A stretch of 64,000 bases of DNA from Temnothorax longispinosus. Its lineage: Eukaryota > Arthropoda > Insecta > Hymenoptera > Formicidae. The notes under the pieces were generated by a model. It was not told where the DNA came from. It searched no databases and saw only the letters and a program-made list of their open reading frames with translations. The position numbers and the translations under genes are program-made. Each line of letters begins with the position of its first letter. Within the stretch, counting starts at the first letter, position 1. The stretch is from NCBI RefSeq assembly GCF_030848805.1, contig NC_092367.1:13757189-13821188 (forward strand), in the 5' to 3' direction. Positions 25,156 to 36,868 of the stretch are shown piece by piece.

Positions 25156-26907
25156 CTACTTTCTCTTCTCAAATCTATAAATGTATCCATATCCATCTTC
25201 GATTTCATCAATTGAAGATTCACTCAGTTGAAGTCTTATAGAATCTTCATCAGATTCTGAGCTTAAATAGGACCTGCAGTTACACAAGAAGTAATTAAAT
25301 AAATAAAAAATGTAATAGAGAAATTAATATTTAAAATAATATAGACTCGTGTATTACTCGTCAATAACGCCTGTTCTCTTTTTCCTCAAATCTGATATTT
25401 TTGCTTCTGTCTCTGATTTTATTAAAGTCTCTGTCAGATTCTGAGCTTGAATGGGACTTGCAAATTATACAAAGAGTTATTACAAAAGTAGAAAATGAAT
25501 TACAATGGTTAATATATCAAGTGTTACGTGTCATTAACATTTAAAGTACATACGTTTTTTCGGTACTTTTTAAGTGCGTACGTGGGTCTGTTACGTTCAA
25601 CGCTATTTTTCCCTAAAGTATGTTCCCTTAAAGTATTTCAAAAAATCTAAAAAACTTCATAAAACATCTGTCTACATTGTAGTTAACGATTCTATAGTCA
25701 TTTTGATAAACATTGTTTATTTAATATCTTCTGACAAACTTGCAAGTTTTACAGTTACGAGAAGATATCATTTTGGCTCGGACACTGTAAACTCACGTAT
25801 GCACCTTAAAAGTTAAGCATATTATTCAATTATTAGGCCAAAACATTTATTTTTAGAATTTAAATTTTTTCAATGAGTATTATCAATACTTAAATTTAGT
25901 ATTTCCAGTATAATATTTACATTTATAATATATAAGTTTCTATTTATATTTGCACATTGTACACGTAAAAATAAGTTTCTATAACTTATTATTGTTGAAA
26001 GATGAGATATACTGTACATTGTACAATGCAAATCACTTAATGTTTTTTCCTTATTTTATCATAAAATACGAAAATAAATATTTACTTTAGAAAACGCTAA
26101 TAATATAATAAATTTACAAAGTATGTAGAGGAGACCGGGGCTAGACCGCTAACGGGGTAAATCCGCAAAATCAAATATCTCGGAACCTGTATATTGTGCG
26201 AACTCGCTATTAACATTGTAAACGCTGCTTATGGTACCCATGACCAACGGAGTTTCGGCAGGTTATCTGCCGTGTTATGATTTTTACGAGGGCAAACGTG
26301 TTTTCGGAAGGTGAAAGTGAAATTTTCTGCGCGTGGAAATATTGTAATATCTGCAATAATATTTGCTCTCCGAGGTACGTGATTATAAAGAGTAATGCAT
26401 GCTGAACACGAATCCAGTGTAGTTTTTTCATTATCGTTAATGTCTAATATTTTGTGGGCGATCAAACCTGAAACTTATGTTTGGGGCTTATCGCGCGTGG
26501 ATATATAGAGCGGAATAAACTAAATAAAGAAGTTCTCTAACAGTTTTGTTCCTTTCACAATAATTAATGAGAAATTAAATAAAGATCTACATGCGCATAC
26601 ATCGCCGCAATTCAATGGCGAATGTAAATGCGTTGGGAGGAAGAATCAAGTTTCAGCCTTACCGATGTCGCAAATATTACGTACGGGGTAAGGCCAATGC
26701 CAGGCCAATGTAGAAGAGCGCTTTTAATAACTCTATTAAGTTTATTTTTAAATTAATTATTGTATTATAAAACTCGCAAAATGATATAAAATTTTTCTAT
26801 TTAGTTTAATGGTTTAATCCATTCTCCCTATCCACGAACTGTGTTACATATATATAAATTTTTATTTTAAAAATAAAAATATGACCAGATATTAAATGAT
26901 ATTATAT

Positions 26908-26948
<41 letters not shown>

Positions 26949-29900
26949 GGGAAGACGGGGGCACCATGAGCCAGCGGGTACCATGGGTCATTGACTGTTT
27001 AGGGTAATCCAGAATGTTTAGGTTGATTCAACTAGTATCATGTGACAGTTATTTCGTTGTTCATACTTCGTATCTAGGTGGTAGTCATCAAATTAAGTCC
27101 GTAGTCTCGAAACGCACGTGACATAAATGATTTTCGTGATGCGTAAATAACTTTTAACTATTTAGAAATGTTTTAATATTGTTTTTGTAGTAATTAATAT
27201 ACACTTACTAAAAAAATTAGGTGTAACTTTCTAGCATCTTTTGTTATTTTTTACTACTCTACAGATAATCATATGTATCATTTATTCTTTTTATTACGTT
27301 TCACCGTTTTCTATATTAAGTGCATTCGATTCGGGGCATCATGGGACACCCAATGCTGCGGCACCATGGATCACACACGCCACCAAGGTTGATGATAGAT
27401 TAATGATATATGTTATTTTTGATTGACGAAAACATATCAGAAGTTAGTTTTTCTTCAAAAAAATGATATTTCAGTAGTGGGTTCTGATATCTTTGTTTGT
27501 TCTACCCTATCCTGAACAGTGTCTTAAGAAAACGTATAAAATATAATTTTCTTTCAACTTTTGTAACTTTTCATTATTTCTTAAATAAATAAACCTAGTT
27601 TTTGTGTGTGACTCATATTGTGCTCCAGTGACAGACCCATATATGGTGTCTCGGGTACGGGGCACCTTGGGTCCTTTCTCAAAAAATGTGTTTTAATTTT
27701 TTCTCAAAAACTAATCAATATTTGCCAAATACACTAAATAAATTTTAAAATATACATAGTGCTTTAATTATTTAAAAAAATTAGAAAAAAATCTTATATT
27801 TAAAAGTACTCTTCAATGTTTGAATTTTTGTGATGGCTTAGTGGCCCGGTCTCCCCTATATATGTAGGTACATATGTGTATATACAATATAATAATGATA
27901 TAAATATAAGTAAAATTATAATATAAAGAATTGTATATAGTTTCTTGGATATCTATGGATTTGATAGAGATTGGTAAATCACAAAAAAAAGATTGACCGC
28001 ACAAATAAATGTTCCGTAGCGGCACATCAGACGCCAATATTGTTTGCATAAATGCAATTTACGTTGATAAATTATAGTATTTTAGTTTATATTTAATTTG
28101 TAATATATATTTAATTTTATTACGGTTAATAATTTAAGCATAGCGTATATAATTACCCGTCACTTTCCTTTATTTCTTCTCCCTGTCGTCCAAGTAGCGG
28201 TGTGCTTGTTCGTATTGTACTTTCGTTTTGTAGCTCATTCAAGTGAAAATCGTTGTCTCTCATTGAGCTTGAAGAAGTCGGTGCAGGTCTGTATTTAAAT
28301 ATGACAACTTTGTTTAATCAAGTAGAAAAAGCAATAGAGTAAATATTTATTTGCATGCGCTTTTTATATATTTGTCAAAATATGTAGAAAATTGATTTTG
28401 TACTCTTTCTCGAGGAATTATACAATAACCCAAAACCACACACATTGTTGTTTTAGTCATAATTGCATATAAATATTATATACATATGTATGTGCCGTGA
28501 TAAAAACCGGAATATTTATATTTCTATTTATTTATTATTTCATTATTGTACCTGCTTTATGTTCATACGTTTCAATATTTTATACGTTTTTGGCTGAATA
28601 CTTACTTACAAGCTCGCAAGTGTTTCTCGAAATAATAAGTTTTATTGTTATGTTTTATAATTTTCTGACACGTTTTGCATTTTGCATCCCTGCCATTTAC
28701 GTCAAACTTGTTCCATATGTTCGACTTTCTTATCACATTTCTATGAATAAAATTACATTTATCAGAGTGATCAATTCTCAAATGTTTTATTAAAACGTTT
28801 ATTAAAACTTACTCACAATATCCCAAGTGTTTCTTTAAATTATAAGCATTATTGTAATGTTTTATAACCTTCTGACATGTTTTGCATTTCGCATCCCTGC
28901 CATTTACGTCAAACTTATTCCATATGTTCGACCTTCTTATCACATTTCTATGAATAAAATTACATTTATCGGAGTGATCAATTCTTAAATGACTTATTAA
29001 AACGTACACTTAAAAATTATTAATGTTTTGTACTAATTGCATGTCGCTGTTTGTCTTGATTTATGATACTTTGTAATTTTCTAGTATGTTGTCAAGTTTT
29101 TGAATATTTGTCTAATTCTGTTATCCCAGCAAACGAAAAAAGATTGAAAAGAATTAAAACGGGATTGCCAGGAATTCCATTTTGTCCAAAAAAGGGATTG
29201 AAATAGTTTCCATTGAATTCCATTGAATTCAATACGGAAATTTTTAATTCCTAGTTTGGCATTCAATGGTATTCATTTCGTTAACGGAATCAATGGTATT
29301 CAATGGAATTCATGACGAAACTTTCCAATCCCTAACTTGGCATTCAGTGGTATTCATTTCGTTACGTTTTTGTGTCGGAATTGGATAGGATTCAAAAAAG
29401 ACAAATTCTTTCCAAAATAAGAAATTCCATGATATTGAAACTATTTCAATCCCTTTTTTGGACAAAATGGAATTCGGAAAGTCCTTAATTGAATTCCTGG
29501 CAATCCCGTTTTAATTCTTTTCAATCTTTTTTCGTTTGCTGGGATGTTATGTATGTCCATAAGTAATATTTTAATTCTTGCTTTTTGGACCACGATTAGA
29601 GAAAACTTTTTACAAATATGATATTTGTGCCATGATGGAAGACCGGCCTATTTATATTTCCATTTATTTATTATTTTATTACTGTACCTACTTTATATTC
29701 ATCATAATTTATACGTTTTTAGATGAATACTTACTCACAAGCTCGCAAGTGACTCCGTAAATGACAAGTCATATTGTTATGTTTTATAACCTTCTGACAC
29801 GTTTTGCATTTCGCATCCCTGCCATTTACGTCAAACTTGTTCCATACGTCAACTCTTTTTTTAACATCTCTCGTATTAATAGAGTGCCATTTATCAGGGT

Positions 29901-30201
29901 GAGTACATTTTAAATGCCGTATTAACATGTTTGGCTTATCCCGTTTAAATTTTATTTTTCTGTTGCAATGATTGCATGTTCCTTCGTATTTTGATAATAC
30001 GTAATTCTGTAGTATAAAGCCACGTTTTGGATGTGTGTCTAGTTTGGTTATGTTATGTATATCGCATAAGTGATCTTTTAACTTTTTCTCTCGATCGGGA
30101 TAAGAAAAAACTTCTTCACAACTTACACTTACATTACACTTTACTGAATCAGAATTTTCTTCTGATGTATAATATTTTGCCAACCATCTTTGTCCCCTCA
30201 T
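25156..30201 (-). CDS. BED-type zinc-finger protein, 4-exon model
   Basis: Exons on the minus strand: 30201-29735 (start ATG), 28288-28157, 25456-25358 and 25273-25156 (stop TAG). Every junction is GT-AG and breaks the codon after base 2, so they join to a 271-residue protein. Exon 1 carries three zinc-binding motifs: C22/C28/H44/H49, C76/C79/H96/H101 and C132/C135/H151/C155. The last follows WNKFDVNGRDAKCKTCQKV, typical of the C-x2-C...H-x3-C BED finger. The three following exons encode a Ser/Glu-rich acidic and basic tail ending FEKRK. BED fingers bind DNA and are shared by hAT transposases and by host factors such as BEAF-32; no hAT dimerisation domain is visible, so the exact role is unknown. 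The tail exons stay open in the duplicate at 49.8-53.0 kb, which argues for coding constraint. Whether the intermediate finger units (28.6-29.6 kb) are also spliced in is unclear. Confidence 0.6.
25538..25812 (+). mobile_element. piggyBac-like MITE, copy 1 (in BED-gene DNA)
   Basis: 275 bp flanked by TTAA (25534-25537 and 25813-25816), with degenerate inverted ends around AAAGTACATACGT and ACGTATGCACCTT. The orthologous position in the duplicate carries the same element (50190-50454), so it was present before duplication. A third, inverted copy lies at 32074-32273. Confidence 0.75.
26127..26490. mobile_element. Private insertion in duplication copy 1
   Basis: This block is absent from copy 2, where other sequence joins the same flanks (AAGTATGTA to TAGAGCGGAATAAA). 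It starts GAGGAGACCGGGGCTAGACC, similar to the ends of the element at 26946-27860. No ORF with recognisable function. Probably a truncated dispersed repeat. Confidence 0.5.
26904..26945. repeat. TA-rich simple repeat
   Basis: A run of TA/CATA units immediately left of the insertion at 26946. Confidence 0.8.
26946..27860. mobile_element. Non-autonomous element with GGGAGACCGGG-type ends
   Basis: About 915 bp. Left end TATAGGGAAGACGGGGG is the approximate inverse of right end CCCGGTCTCCCCTATA. The interior repeats a GGGCACCATGGGTCA-like motif (near 26960, 27336-27368 and 27659-27670). No transposase ORF. It lies at a point where copy 2 of the duplication carries different insertions. Confidence 0.6.
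28606..28800 (-). pseudogene. Partial BED-finger exon unit (third unit)
   Basis: Reads KHLRIDHSDKCNFIHRNV and then a WNKFDVNGRDAKCKTC finger ending HLRAC, followed by the same GTAAGT donor in the same phase as the other units. Only about 46 bases separate its start from the end of the neighbouring unit, and no acceptor is visible, so its 5' part seems deleted. The copy-2 counterpart is 53357-53539. Confidence 0.6.
28813..29640 (-). pseudogene. Decayed tandem copy of the BED exon, split by a MITE
   Basis: 28813-29008 encodes an intact-looking BED finger (SHLRIDHSDKC ... AKCKTCQKV ... HLGYC) with a GTGAG/GTAAG donor. Upstream, 29010-29640 aligns by eye with the rest of the start exon at 29735-30201 but is full of changes and is interrupted by a 420-bp MITE (29125-29544). 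It therefore looks like a second copy of the three-finger exon whose 5' part has decayed. The final finger might still be usable as an exon. Confidence 0.6.
29125..29544. mobile_element. Foldback MITE with CCCAGCAAACG ends
   Basis: About 420 bp with long inverted repeats: CCCAGCAAACGAAAAAAGAT, then GAAAAGAATTAAAACGGGAT on both ends, and an ATTCCATTTTGTCC region paired further in. The six-base TGTTAT occurs at 29119-29124 and 29545-29550, as a target-site duplication would. It is inserted in the decayed BED exon. Confidence 0.85.
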
Positions 30202-30479
30202 TTTAACCGTTCTGTAGGTATCGCAAAACGCTTGACACTAAATGTGATCACTTGATGTAATTATTTGAAGAAGAGTTTACAAAATTACTCGTAGAAGATC
30301 GAAAAGAGAAATATGATTCCTCTTTCCACACAAAACAAAACTCAATAAATACCTTCCAAAGACTTTTTCAAAGCGTTTAAAAATATAATAAATCTTACAA
30401 CACGACGATTCAAGTGTGTTATTTTTACAAATATGAAGAATTTGATGACTCAACTGTTTGCGATAATTTGCGCAACTGT

Positions 30480-31250
30480 TTGTCCGCTTTACGCGGACAA
30501 TTCGTAAAGCCACGGAAACATTTGTTTTATCCTTAATCTGGTTATTAATAGATTTGTCCAAGTCGGAGCGAATACTTTTCTTCCCGTCTTGCGAAATTTA
30601 TTATCTCCGTTCGAGACAGAGCGTTCATCTCGACGCACAGCTACCGATAACGTCAGTAGTAATATTTAGTCGTCAATTCACGACATTCTACAGGTTCATT
30701 TCCGCTCGCTACTTTTTTCATGTATTGGACAAGGTGGTCAGCACATTCTGATATACATCTTTAATTTACCAGATGTAAAAACAGGTGACACATTTATTTT
30801 ATTCTCAGAGCGGTCGTTATCTCTTCAGTTTCAAAGCGAAAAGATTTTGCGACAGCGACTCGGCCTGTGCAAAGATAGAAATAAAGTAAATTTAACTCAA
30901 AATTAAAATTCTACTATAACTTACTGACTTGCTTAAGGCTTTGGGAGGCAAAATGTCATGAGTTTTAATAAATTGTTAAAGAGATGCACACACAGTGTAC
31001 GTCTAATTTTTATGTATTCTTCGAATGCACTTATATAATAACTTTAAGTATTCTCACCTTTTCGGAAATGGGAGAGCCTCTATTACCGAAAATGAAGAAA
31101 TCTTTGATAAGGACATCCTTTATTAAATCCAGATCATTTACAATAAGAATTGGTGTCTTTCTAGCAATTCTATTCCAAATATTGTGTATGCACGCCGGTC
31201 GTCCTGATAGTGGAAAAATTTTACATTCTGGACCACTTATTTTTTGAATA
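30480..31250 (-). pseudogene. Cytochrome P450 pseudogene, CYP6 (CYP6AS-like)
   Basis: Minus strand. The first part (31250-31058) has the proline-hinge remnant GPECKIFPLSG, then KTPILIVNDLDLIKDVLIKD and F-x-NRGSPISEK, ending at a GTGAGA donor. After a 193-bp intron, an acceptor at 30865 opens the second part: AESLSQNLFALKL, then SPVFTSGKLK, CADHLVQYMKKVASGNEP, TTDVIGSCA, GRKVFAPTWTNLL and KQMFPWLYEL. These blocks follow the order of the N-terminal half of CYP6 enzymes, closest to the hymenopteran CYP6AS group as I know it. They lie in several frames with in-frame stops (for example where the conserved Trp and Arg of ERWRPLR should be). The haem-binding half is missing. It is a decayed fragment and cannot encode an enzyme. 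Confidence 0.8.
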
Positions 31251-32069
31251 ATGACGTAAGTAGAAGTCGAGGTAGAAGTATATATAGTCAACACTTTCTC
31301 TTTATAAATATACCACTCTATACTTTACTACAATGTCACGAGGAATGTGGCGCGTGTGGCCATGGTACAACGACTACTCCGAGTCTCAGTCAAATTCGCT
31401 CCGATTCGAGTCGAAAAGAATATAGAGGGGGAAACGATGGCACAGGGCCGTACAATATTACACGAGATCCAGACATATGTGTTAAAATAACTTTAAGACG
31501 TGTTGATTTTTTAAAGTAATTATGTTAAAAGAACTCAAAATAATATTTAATTTCTAAATGGCATATATGTATAAAGTGTTAAGTTATCACGTTGACATAA
31601 ATGTAACACATAAAAATGTTAAGAAAATAACAACATAGCTGTTGTACGTTAATTTTACATTGAAATAATAATCAAATCTTGGTAACACATAAAAATTTTA
31701 ATATATGGACTGCAATGTGCACACGCTTTTTTACTGTGTAAGATCTTTAAAATTACCGTGGTAATCGTATAATTCGGTATCGGCCGTGGATCAGGAACAT
31801 TACGTGACTTCTAAAAGTCAAAAGTTGATGTGAGGTACCTAATAATAAAGAGTAAGAATTATGGCGACTATGCCACAGAATTTCGATGATTTCCATTGTC
31901 CAGCAATCTTCAATTTGCTGTCACTGATAATTTTTACTGATGAAAAAAAAATTAACAATTTGTTATATAAACCTTCGTCTTGTTGTAGTTATTAAGTTTT
32001 ATGAAATTCAATTAAAATATGCTTCTTTAACAAAACATGAGTTTAAATTACATTTGATAAATATTATTC
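31251..32069. other. AT-rich DNA, nothing clear
   Basis: May contain a further weak remnant of the P450 N-terminus (minus strand, 31250-31350, Tyr/Thr-rich membrane-anchor-like reading), followed by AT-rich DNA. No other feature was recognised. Confidence 0.4.
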
Positions 32070-32073
32070 TTAA

Positions 32074-32273
32074 CCTTAAAGTGCATAAGTGGATTTACGG
32101 TGTCCGAACCAAAGTTGTATCTGCTCGTAACTGTAAAACAAGCAAGCCTGTCAGAAGATATGAAATAAACTATGTTTATCAAAATGACTATAAAATCGTC
32201 AACTACAACGTAGACAGATGTTTCATGAATTTTTTAAAATAGATTTTTTAAAATAATTTTCCGGCAAAAAAGA
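32074..32273 (-). mobile_element. piggyBac-like MITE, copy 3 (inverted)
   Basis: The reverse complement of the family seen at 25538-25812 and 50190-50454: it shares GTAACTGTAAAAC, GTCAGAAGATAT and TTTATCAAAATGACTATA blocks. TTAA stands at 32070-32073 and 32274-32277. Shorter than the other copies, with a degenerate right end. The 100-codon open frame across it is not a gene. Confidence 0.7.
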
Positions 32274-32595
32274 ATTAAGTATGTTATGGTCAAAACTCTA
32301 AACGCGGCATTTCTAGGATTAACCAGTTATTCTGTGAAATGATTGTCCAATCCTGCGAATTATCTAAGCGTCTTGATTTTAAGCAGTTTCTAGGAATAGG
32401 CTAGAAGTTAGATTAATTCTTTTATGCTTTCCGTCTATTTGTGTACTGTTTGCACACATATATCAGCAATTAAATTACAGTCAGTCAAGTAAGAGCGTGG
32501 TCGGCCTAATTTATAAAAAAATTGAGTTAGCAAAATTTTGAAATACATATAGATACATTCTATTTGATTAGAGCTAAGATGCAATTACATTAATA

Positions 32596-34974
32596 ATGTG
32601 TCCCGTCACCATCGTCGTCGAGAAGACAGATCCGGTGTTACCCTCGGGCACCGGTGACGTGAATGCCACCGAGAGGACAAATACGGCGTCACAAGTCGAG
32701 TTAGTCGATGCTAACCTTAAGAACATAGAAGACACACGCCATTCGATGGAGAAACTTGGCGCAATTTTTGATAGAGGAGTAGCTTTGGCCGCCGAATACC
32801 TGGAAGGCGACCGTATCGATCGTCCTGCGTCCATCCCTCCTAGTGAAGAGATGGCATACATGGAGGATGGTGGCATCCTGGGGATAGATATCCACAAACC
32901 CGTTTTCTCGAGGGATAAAATCAGTACTCACGAAGAGGATCGAGACACACCTGATGATATCATCGTCGAGATTTTGGAGGAGGAACCCGAAGACTCCGCT
33001 AGGAAGTCACCTCCGATCACGAGGGGGACGATTAAAAGAAAAGCGGAGAAATCCCCGTCGCAGGATTCCTCTCCGCCTCAAACGTCCCCCCCTAAGGAAC
33101 CATATAAATTTGTTGCGACGAGTAAATTCGTTAGCCCACCCCATAAGAGTCGTGCACGTAAGAAGTCAACGTATTTGGTTTTGGACTCACCTAGGAGCAG
33201 AGACACTAGGATCACGCAAAAGGCTACCAGCGAGCTAAAAGAGTGGGAAACCGATGAACTGGCTGAGTACGTGGGTGACTGTCTCTCCAGATCCGTACTC
33301 GCACTTAATAAATGTTCTAATATCCAAAATATGCTTAGAAACCATTTGGAGGCTGGTCTTTCAAATGTTTCTAGGATTACTAAGATTCTGGTGGATCGGC
33401 TGGCTGAATCTGGAGATACCGCATCTTTCAAGGTTTAAAACACCAATCTGGCGGCACAGGTGAGAAGCCTCAAGAAGGATGAGGAAATTCACAAACGCGA
33501 ACTTTCGCTGAGAGAAGAAGAAAACAGAAAGTTAAAGAAAGATCTAGAAAATTTTAGCAAAGAACTCAAGAGAAGGGGACAACATTCCCCTGATCCGGAA
33601 GTAAATCCAAAAAATTCGGACAAAAATGAGGGAAAACAGGGCAAACCTTCGGAACTCCAACTCGGACAACCTTCACTTCCTAAAAGAGAGCCGAAGCCTA
33701 GAATAATTCTACAACAGAGACTAATAGACAGAGTTGTCAGGACAGACTCCAAGTCTGATTTGGAAACGGAGAGTGCGGAAGATAACAACACTCCGGTTCC
33801 AGAAACCCTTCTTGGAAATAGGCAGCTACATAAGAATTGCAAATCGACGACTCAGTTTAAATTCCCGTCCCTTCGCGTCGAGGAAATCGCTGATGATTCT
33901 GGTTCTGCTAAAAAAATAAGAGCTATGAACGAGCAGATAGCGCAAATAGTAGCTCGTCAGGAGAAGCTCTGCGCAATGCTCGCAGCTCACTCCGATGAAC
34001 CGCCAGACAGAACAACACTGAGAAAGAATAAGAAACCAAGGAGAACCCCTCTCAGAAACGAGATCTCAGAGATCTCTGGGACACCAGATGGAGAGGTCGT
34101 GGGTCTGCGTACACCTACTGCACCTCTATCTGGAGATAACGGGTGAAGTAGACGACCACTTATGAATGATACAAAAGAAGCTGATACTGCGAAAAGGAGA
34201 CCTCGTGATATCCCTCGTCCTCGCAGACCTCCTAGGACAGCGGCGGTATCTATCACCAGCTTAAAGTCTGACACCACCTATGCGGACATATTAAAGCAAG
34301 CGAGGGAAAAAATAAATCTGGACACACTTGGCATTGAAACCTCTAAGATTAGAAGAGGAATTAACGGAGGGGTAATAATAGAAATTCCGGGCATGGACGG
34401 AACGACCAAGGCGGATACTCTCGCGGGAAAACTCAGAGAGGTTCTCGATACGAACGTAGCTCGTGTAACTCGCCCTACCACAATGGGCGAACTTCGGATT
34501 TGGAACTTTGATGATTCCATTTCCCTGATCAATATCACAAACGAGATATCGATCATGGGGGATTGTGATGAACATCTCGTCAAGCTGGGTACGATTAGAA
34601 AAATGAATAATGGACTTAATTCTATTTGGGCAAAATGTCCACTGTCTGCAGCAGCTAAGATAGCAGATGCTAACAAGCTGAAAATCGGCTGGACGGTTTC
34701 GCGAGTACAACTGTTGGCGGCAAAACCGATACAGTGCTTCAAATGCTGGCGTTTCGGCCACGTCCGCACCACGTGTAATTTCCCGGAAAACAGGTCGGGA
34801 GCATGCTTTCGTTGCGGTGACAGAGATCACCAGATTGGTGCGTGTCAAGCCAGCCCTTGCTGCGTTTTATGTAAAGACGCGGGTAAGAATAGCAACCATC
34901 GACTTGGCTCGGTCGACTGCTATGCGGTACAGAGGGAAATACCTGGAAGAGGACGCAAATTACAACAGAAATGA
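32596..34974 (+). pseudogene. R1-type ORF1 (gag-like, CCHC knuckles) with two in-frame stops
   Basis: A single continuous frame of 793 codons, broken by TAA at 33436-33438 and TGA at 34144-34146; no frameshift is needed. The N-terminal part is charged and proline-rich with a predicted coiled coil (about 33460-33580, Glu/Lys/Leu repeats). The C-terminal part carries the gag core and three zinc knuckles: CFKCWRFGHVRTTC, CFRCGDRDHQIGAC and a longer third (CVLCKDAG...HRLGSVDC). ORF1 proteins of this clade bind RNA and form the transposition particle. The two stops mean this copy cannot make the full protein. Confidence 0.85.
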
Positions 34975-36492
34975 CCTTGTTCTTACAGATCAATCTAAAC
35001 AGAAGCAGGGAGGCTCAGGACCTCCTTGTTCATCATTCGGAGGAGATAGAGGCTGCTGTTTGCGTAGTCTCCGAGCCGGCCCGCGCATCCAGCTCCCTCC
35101 AAAATTGGTTCTATAGCCATGACAAATTAGCGGCTATCTTTGTAAATACGAGGATCACACCTCGTGGTCTTGGCGGCTCAAAGTCGGAGCGCCGTTATGA
35201 TCCGATTTGGGGATATTTATGTTATATCGAGTTATATCTCGCCAAACGTTGGCTTATACGACTATATTGGATTCCTTGAAGAATTGACGAACCTATGTTC
35301 GAGTGTGGCTCATAATGGCAAGGTTTTAATATGTGGCGATTTCAACGCCCACGCTCAACTGTGGGGTTCACAAGTTACCGATGCGAGAGGCGACCTGCTC
35401 GAGGATTTTGCCGCACAATTGGATTTACGTTTCAAAAATGTGGGAAATCGTTCAACATTCGTCGGTCATCGAGGAATCTCTATCATTGATCTGACCTGGG
35501 CTTCCTCGGACCTATCGAGTAGGATCACTCGTTGGTCCGTGCGGGAAGACGTCGAATCCTTATCGGATCATTTGTACATCTCTTTTTGCATCTTGAGTTC
35601 TCCCGTGCAGCAATTCACACCGCCATTGACTGTTCGGTGGAATTATAAAAAGATGGACACGGAGCTTTACCAGGAAGCAATAGAGTGGAGATGTGCGGTC
35701 ACCCCGAAAAATCCAGAATACTTTGCTGCGGTTGAATATGATCGCTGGATACACAAATGTATCACGGATGCTTGCGACGCGGCTGTTCCCCGTCTGTGGA
35801 ATCGCCGCGCTGGCAAATCCTATTGGTGGAGCGATGCTATCGCGCAGCTGAGAATATCCGCGATATCCGCTAGGAGAGCATGGACTCGCGGAAAGGGTAG
35901 AAATCGACCAGAAATTCTGGAAACCAAAAGGATGGCCTATATTGCCGCAAGTCAAAATCTTAAATTTGAAATAAGAAGAGCCAAGTCGCTGGCGTGGCAG
36001 GAGTTGGTGCATGTGTTGGACGATGACCCTTGGGGTCTGCCGTATAAGCTGGTGATGGGCAAACTGCGTAAGCCCACCACACCGCTTAGCGTCAGCTTGG
36101 AACCGGACATTCTTAGTCGATTGCTGAATAAGCTTTTTCCTCCGGGTAGAGAACTGATCCCGGTAGATCTTGGCGATTGCGAGGAGGGAAGAACCCCTAT
36201 TATGGCGGACGAAGTCATAGAGGCAATTAGAGCGAAGAAAAATGCGAAGACGGCGCCTGGTCCTGATGGATTTAAAGCGACCGTATTGAATAAGCTCCCT
36301 TCGAGTATGGTCCACCGACTCGCTCTGGCCTACGATCACTATATGCGGGTAGGAATTTTTCCCACGAACTGGAAAATGGCGGATCTTGTTCTAATATCGA
36401 AGGGGGACGTCTCATCTCTCGGCGAGGTTCCAAAAGCCAGGCCTATATGTCTTTTAAATGAGGTTGGCAAGATCTTTGAGAGGGTCATCGTC
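34971..36492 (+). pseudogene. R1-type ORF2: endonuclease plus truncated reverse transcriptase
   Basis: Starts at ATG 34971, overlapping the ORF1 stop (ATGA). It reads INLNRSREAQDLL and VVSEPAR (catalytic Glu of the APE-type endonuclease), then shifts by one base around 35155-35210. The second frame carries GDFNAHAQLWGS, a SIIDLTW motif and SDHLYI, all endonuclease hallmarks. The reverse transcriptase begins with APGPDGF and RPICLLNEVGKIFERVI, then similarity ends. The catalytic YxDD, the thumb and any 3' domain are absent, so it is dead. Confidence 0.85.
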
Positions 36493-36868
36493 ATTGATTA
36501 TATACTCGGGAAAAAATACCTCTTATTTGTTTATATTAGTAAATATATAATTATATATGGTCATATAAGAAATGAAAATATAATCTTGAACAATATTATA
36601 TGGCTAAACCTCTTTAAGTATAAACTTTATATAGTCATATATGGTTTTATATACTAATATATTATTATGTGTGATCACGTAAAAGTATATTTATAAGGTT
36701 AAAGATAATCATATATGAATATACACTCTATAATGGATAAATGGATCTATCCATATAAATTTGTATAACTGTTATAAATATTCTTCTAATGGTATATTAT
36801 TTTACTTGACAATATCAAATTAATATAAAATATATTATTTTTATTACTATATAACGGCTCTGTAATTA
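36493..36868. other. Very AT-rich spacer between two retroelements
   Basis: Rich in ATATAT and TCATATATGG-like words, with no ORF of interest. It could be part of an unrelated AT-rich repeat that replaced the 3' end of the R1 element. Confidence 0.4.

Larger units (their letters stand above)
24768..28786. repeat. Segmental duplication, copy 1
   Basis: Same order and orientation as 49390-53539. The pair starts at a shared GTATTGCAAAATAAATTGTG. Shared blocks include the three terminal BED-gene exons, a TTAA-flanked MITE, the CGCCGCAATTCA region, a CCATTCTCCCT..CACGAACTG block and one BED-finger exon. Copy 1 has private material at about 26127-26490 and 26880-27860; copy 2 has private insertions at other points. 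The right edge is uncertain, because copy 2 ends in an assembly gap. Confidence 0.85.
32480..36492 (+). mobile_element. R1-clade non-LTR retrotransposon, 3'-truncated
   Basis: Contains ORF1 (gag-like, zinc knuckles) and ORF2 (apurinic endonuclease plus start of reverse transcriptase), overlapping by ATGA. The 5' boundary is approximate (a CAGTCAGTC-type start near 32480). Coding similarity stops abruptly near 36492 inside the reverse transcriptase, where AT-rich unrelated DNA begins. Loss of the 3' end is atypical, because target-primed reverse transcription usually truncates the 5' end; it implies later deletion or rearrangement. Confidence 0.8.

Noticed and set aside
31940..32242. 100-codon open frame
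   Set aside because: It runs across an inverted copy of the TTAA-flanked MITE; the same DNA elsewhere has no equivalent frame.
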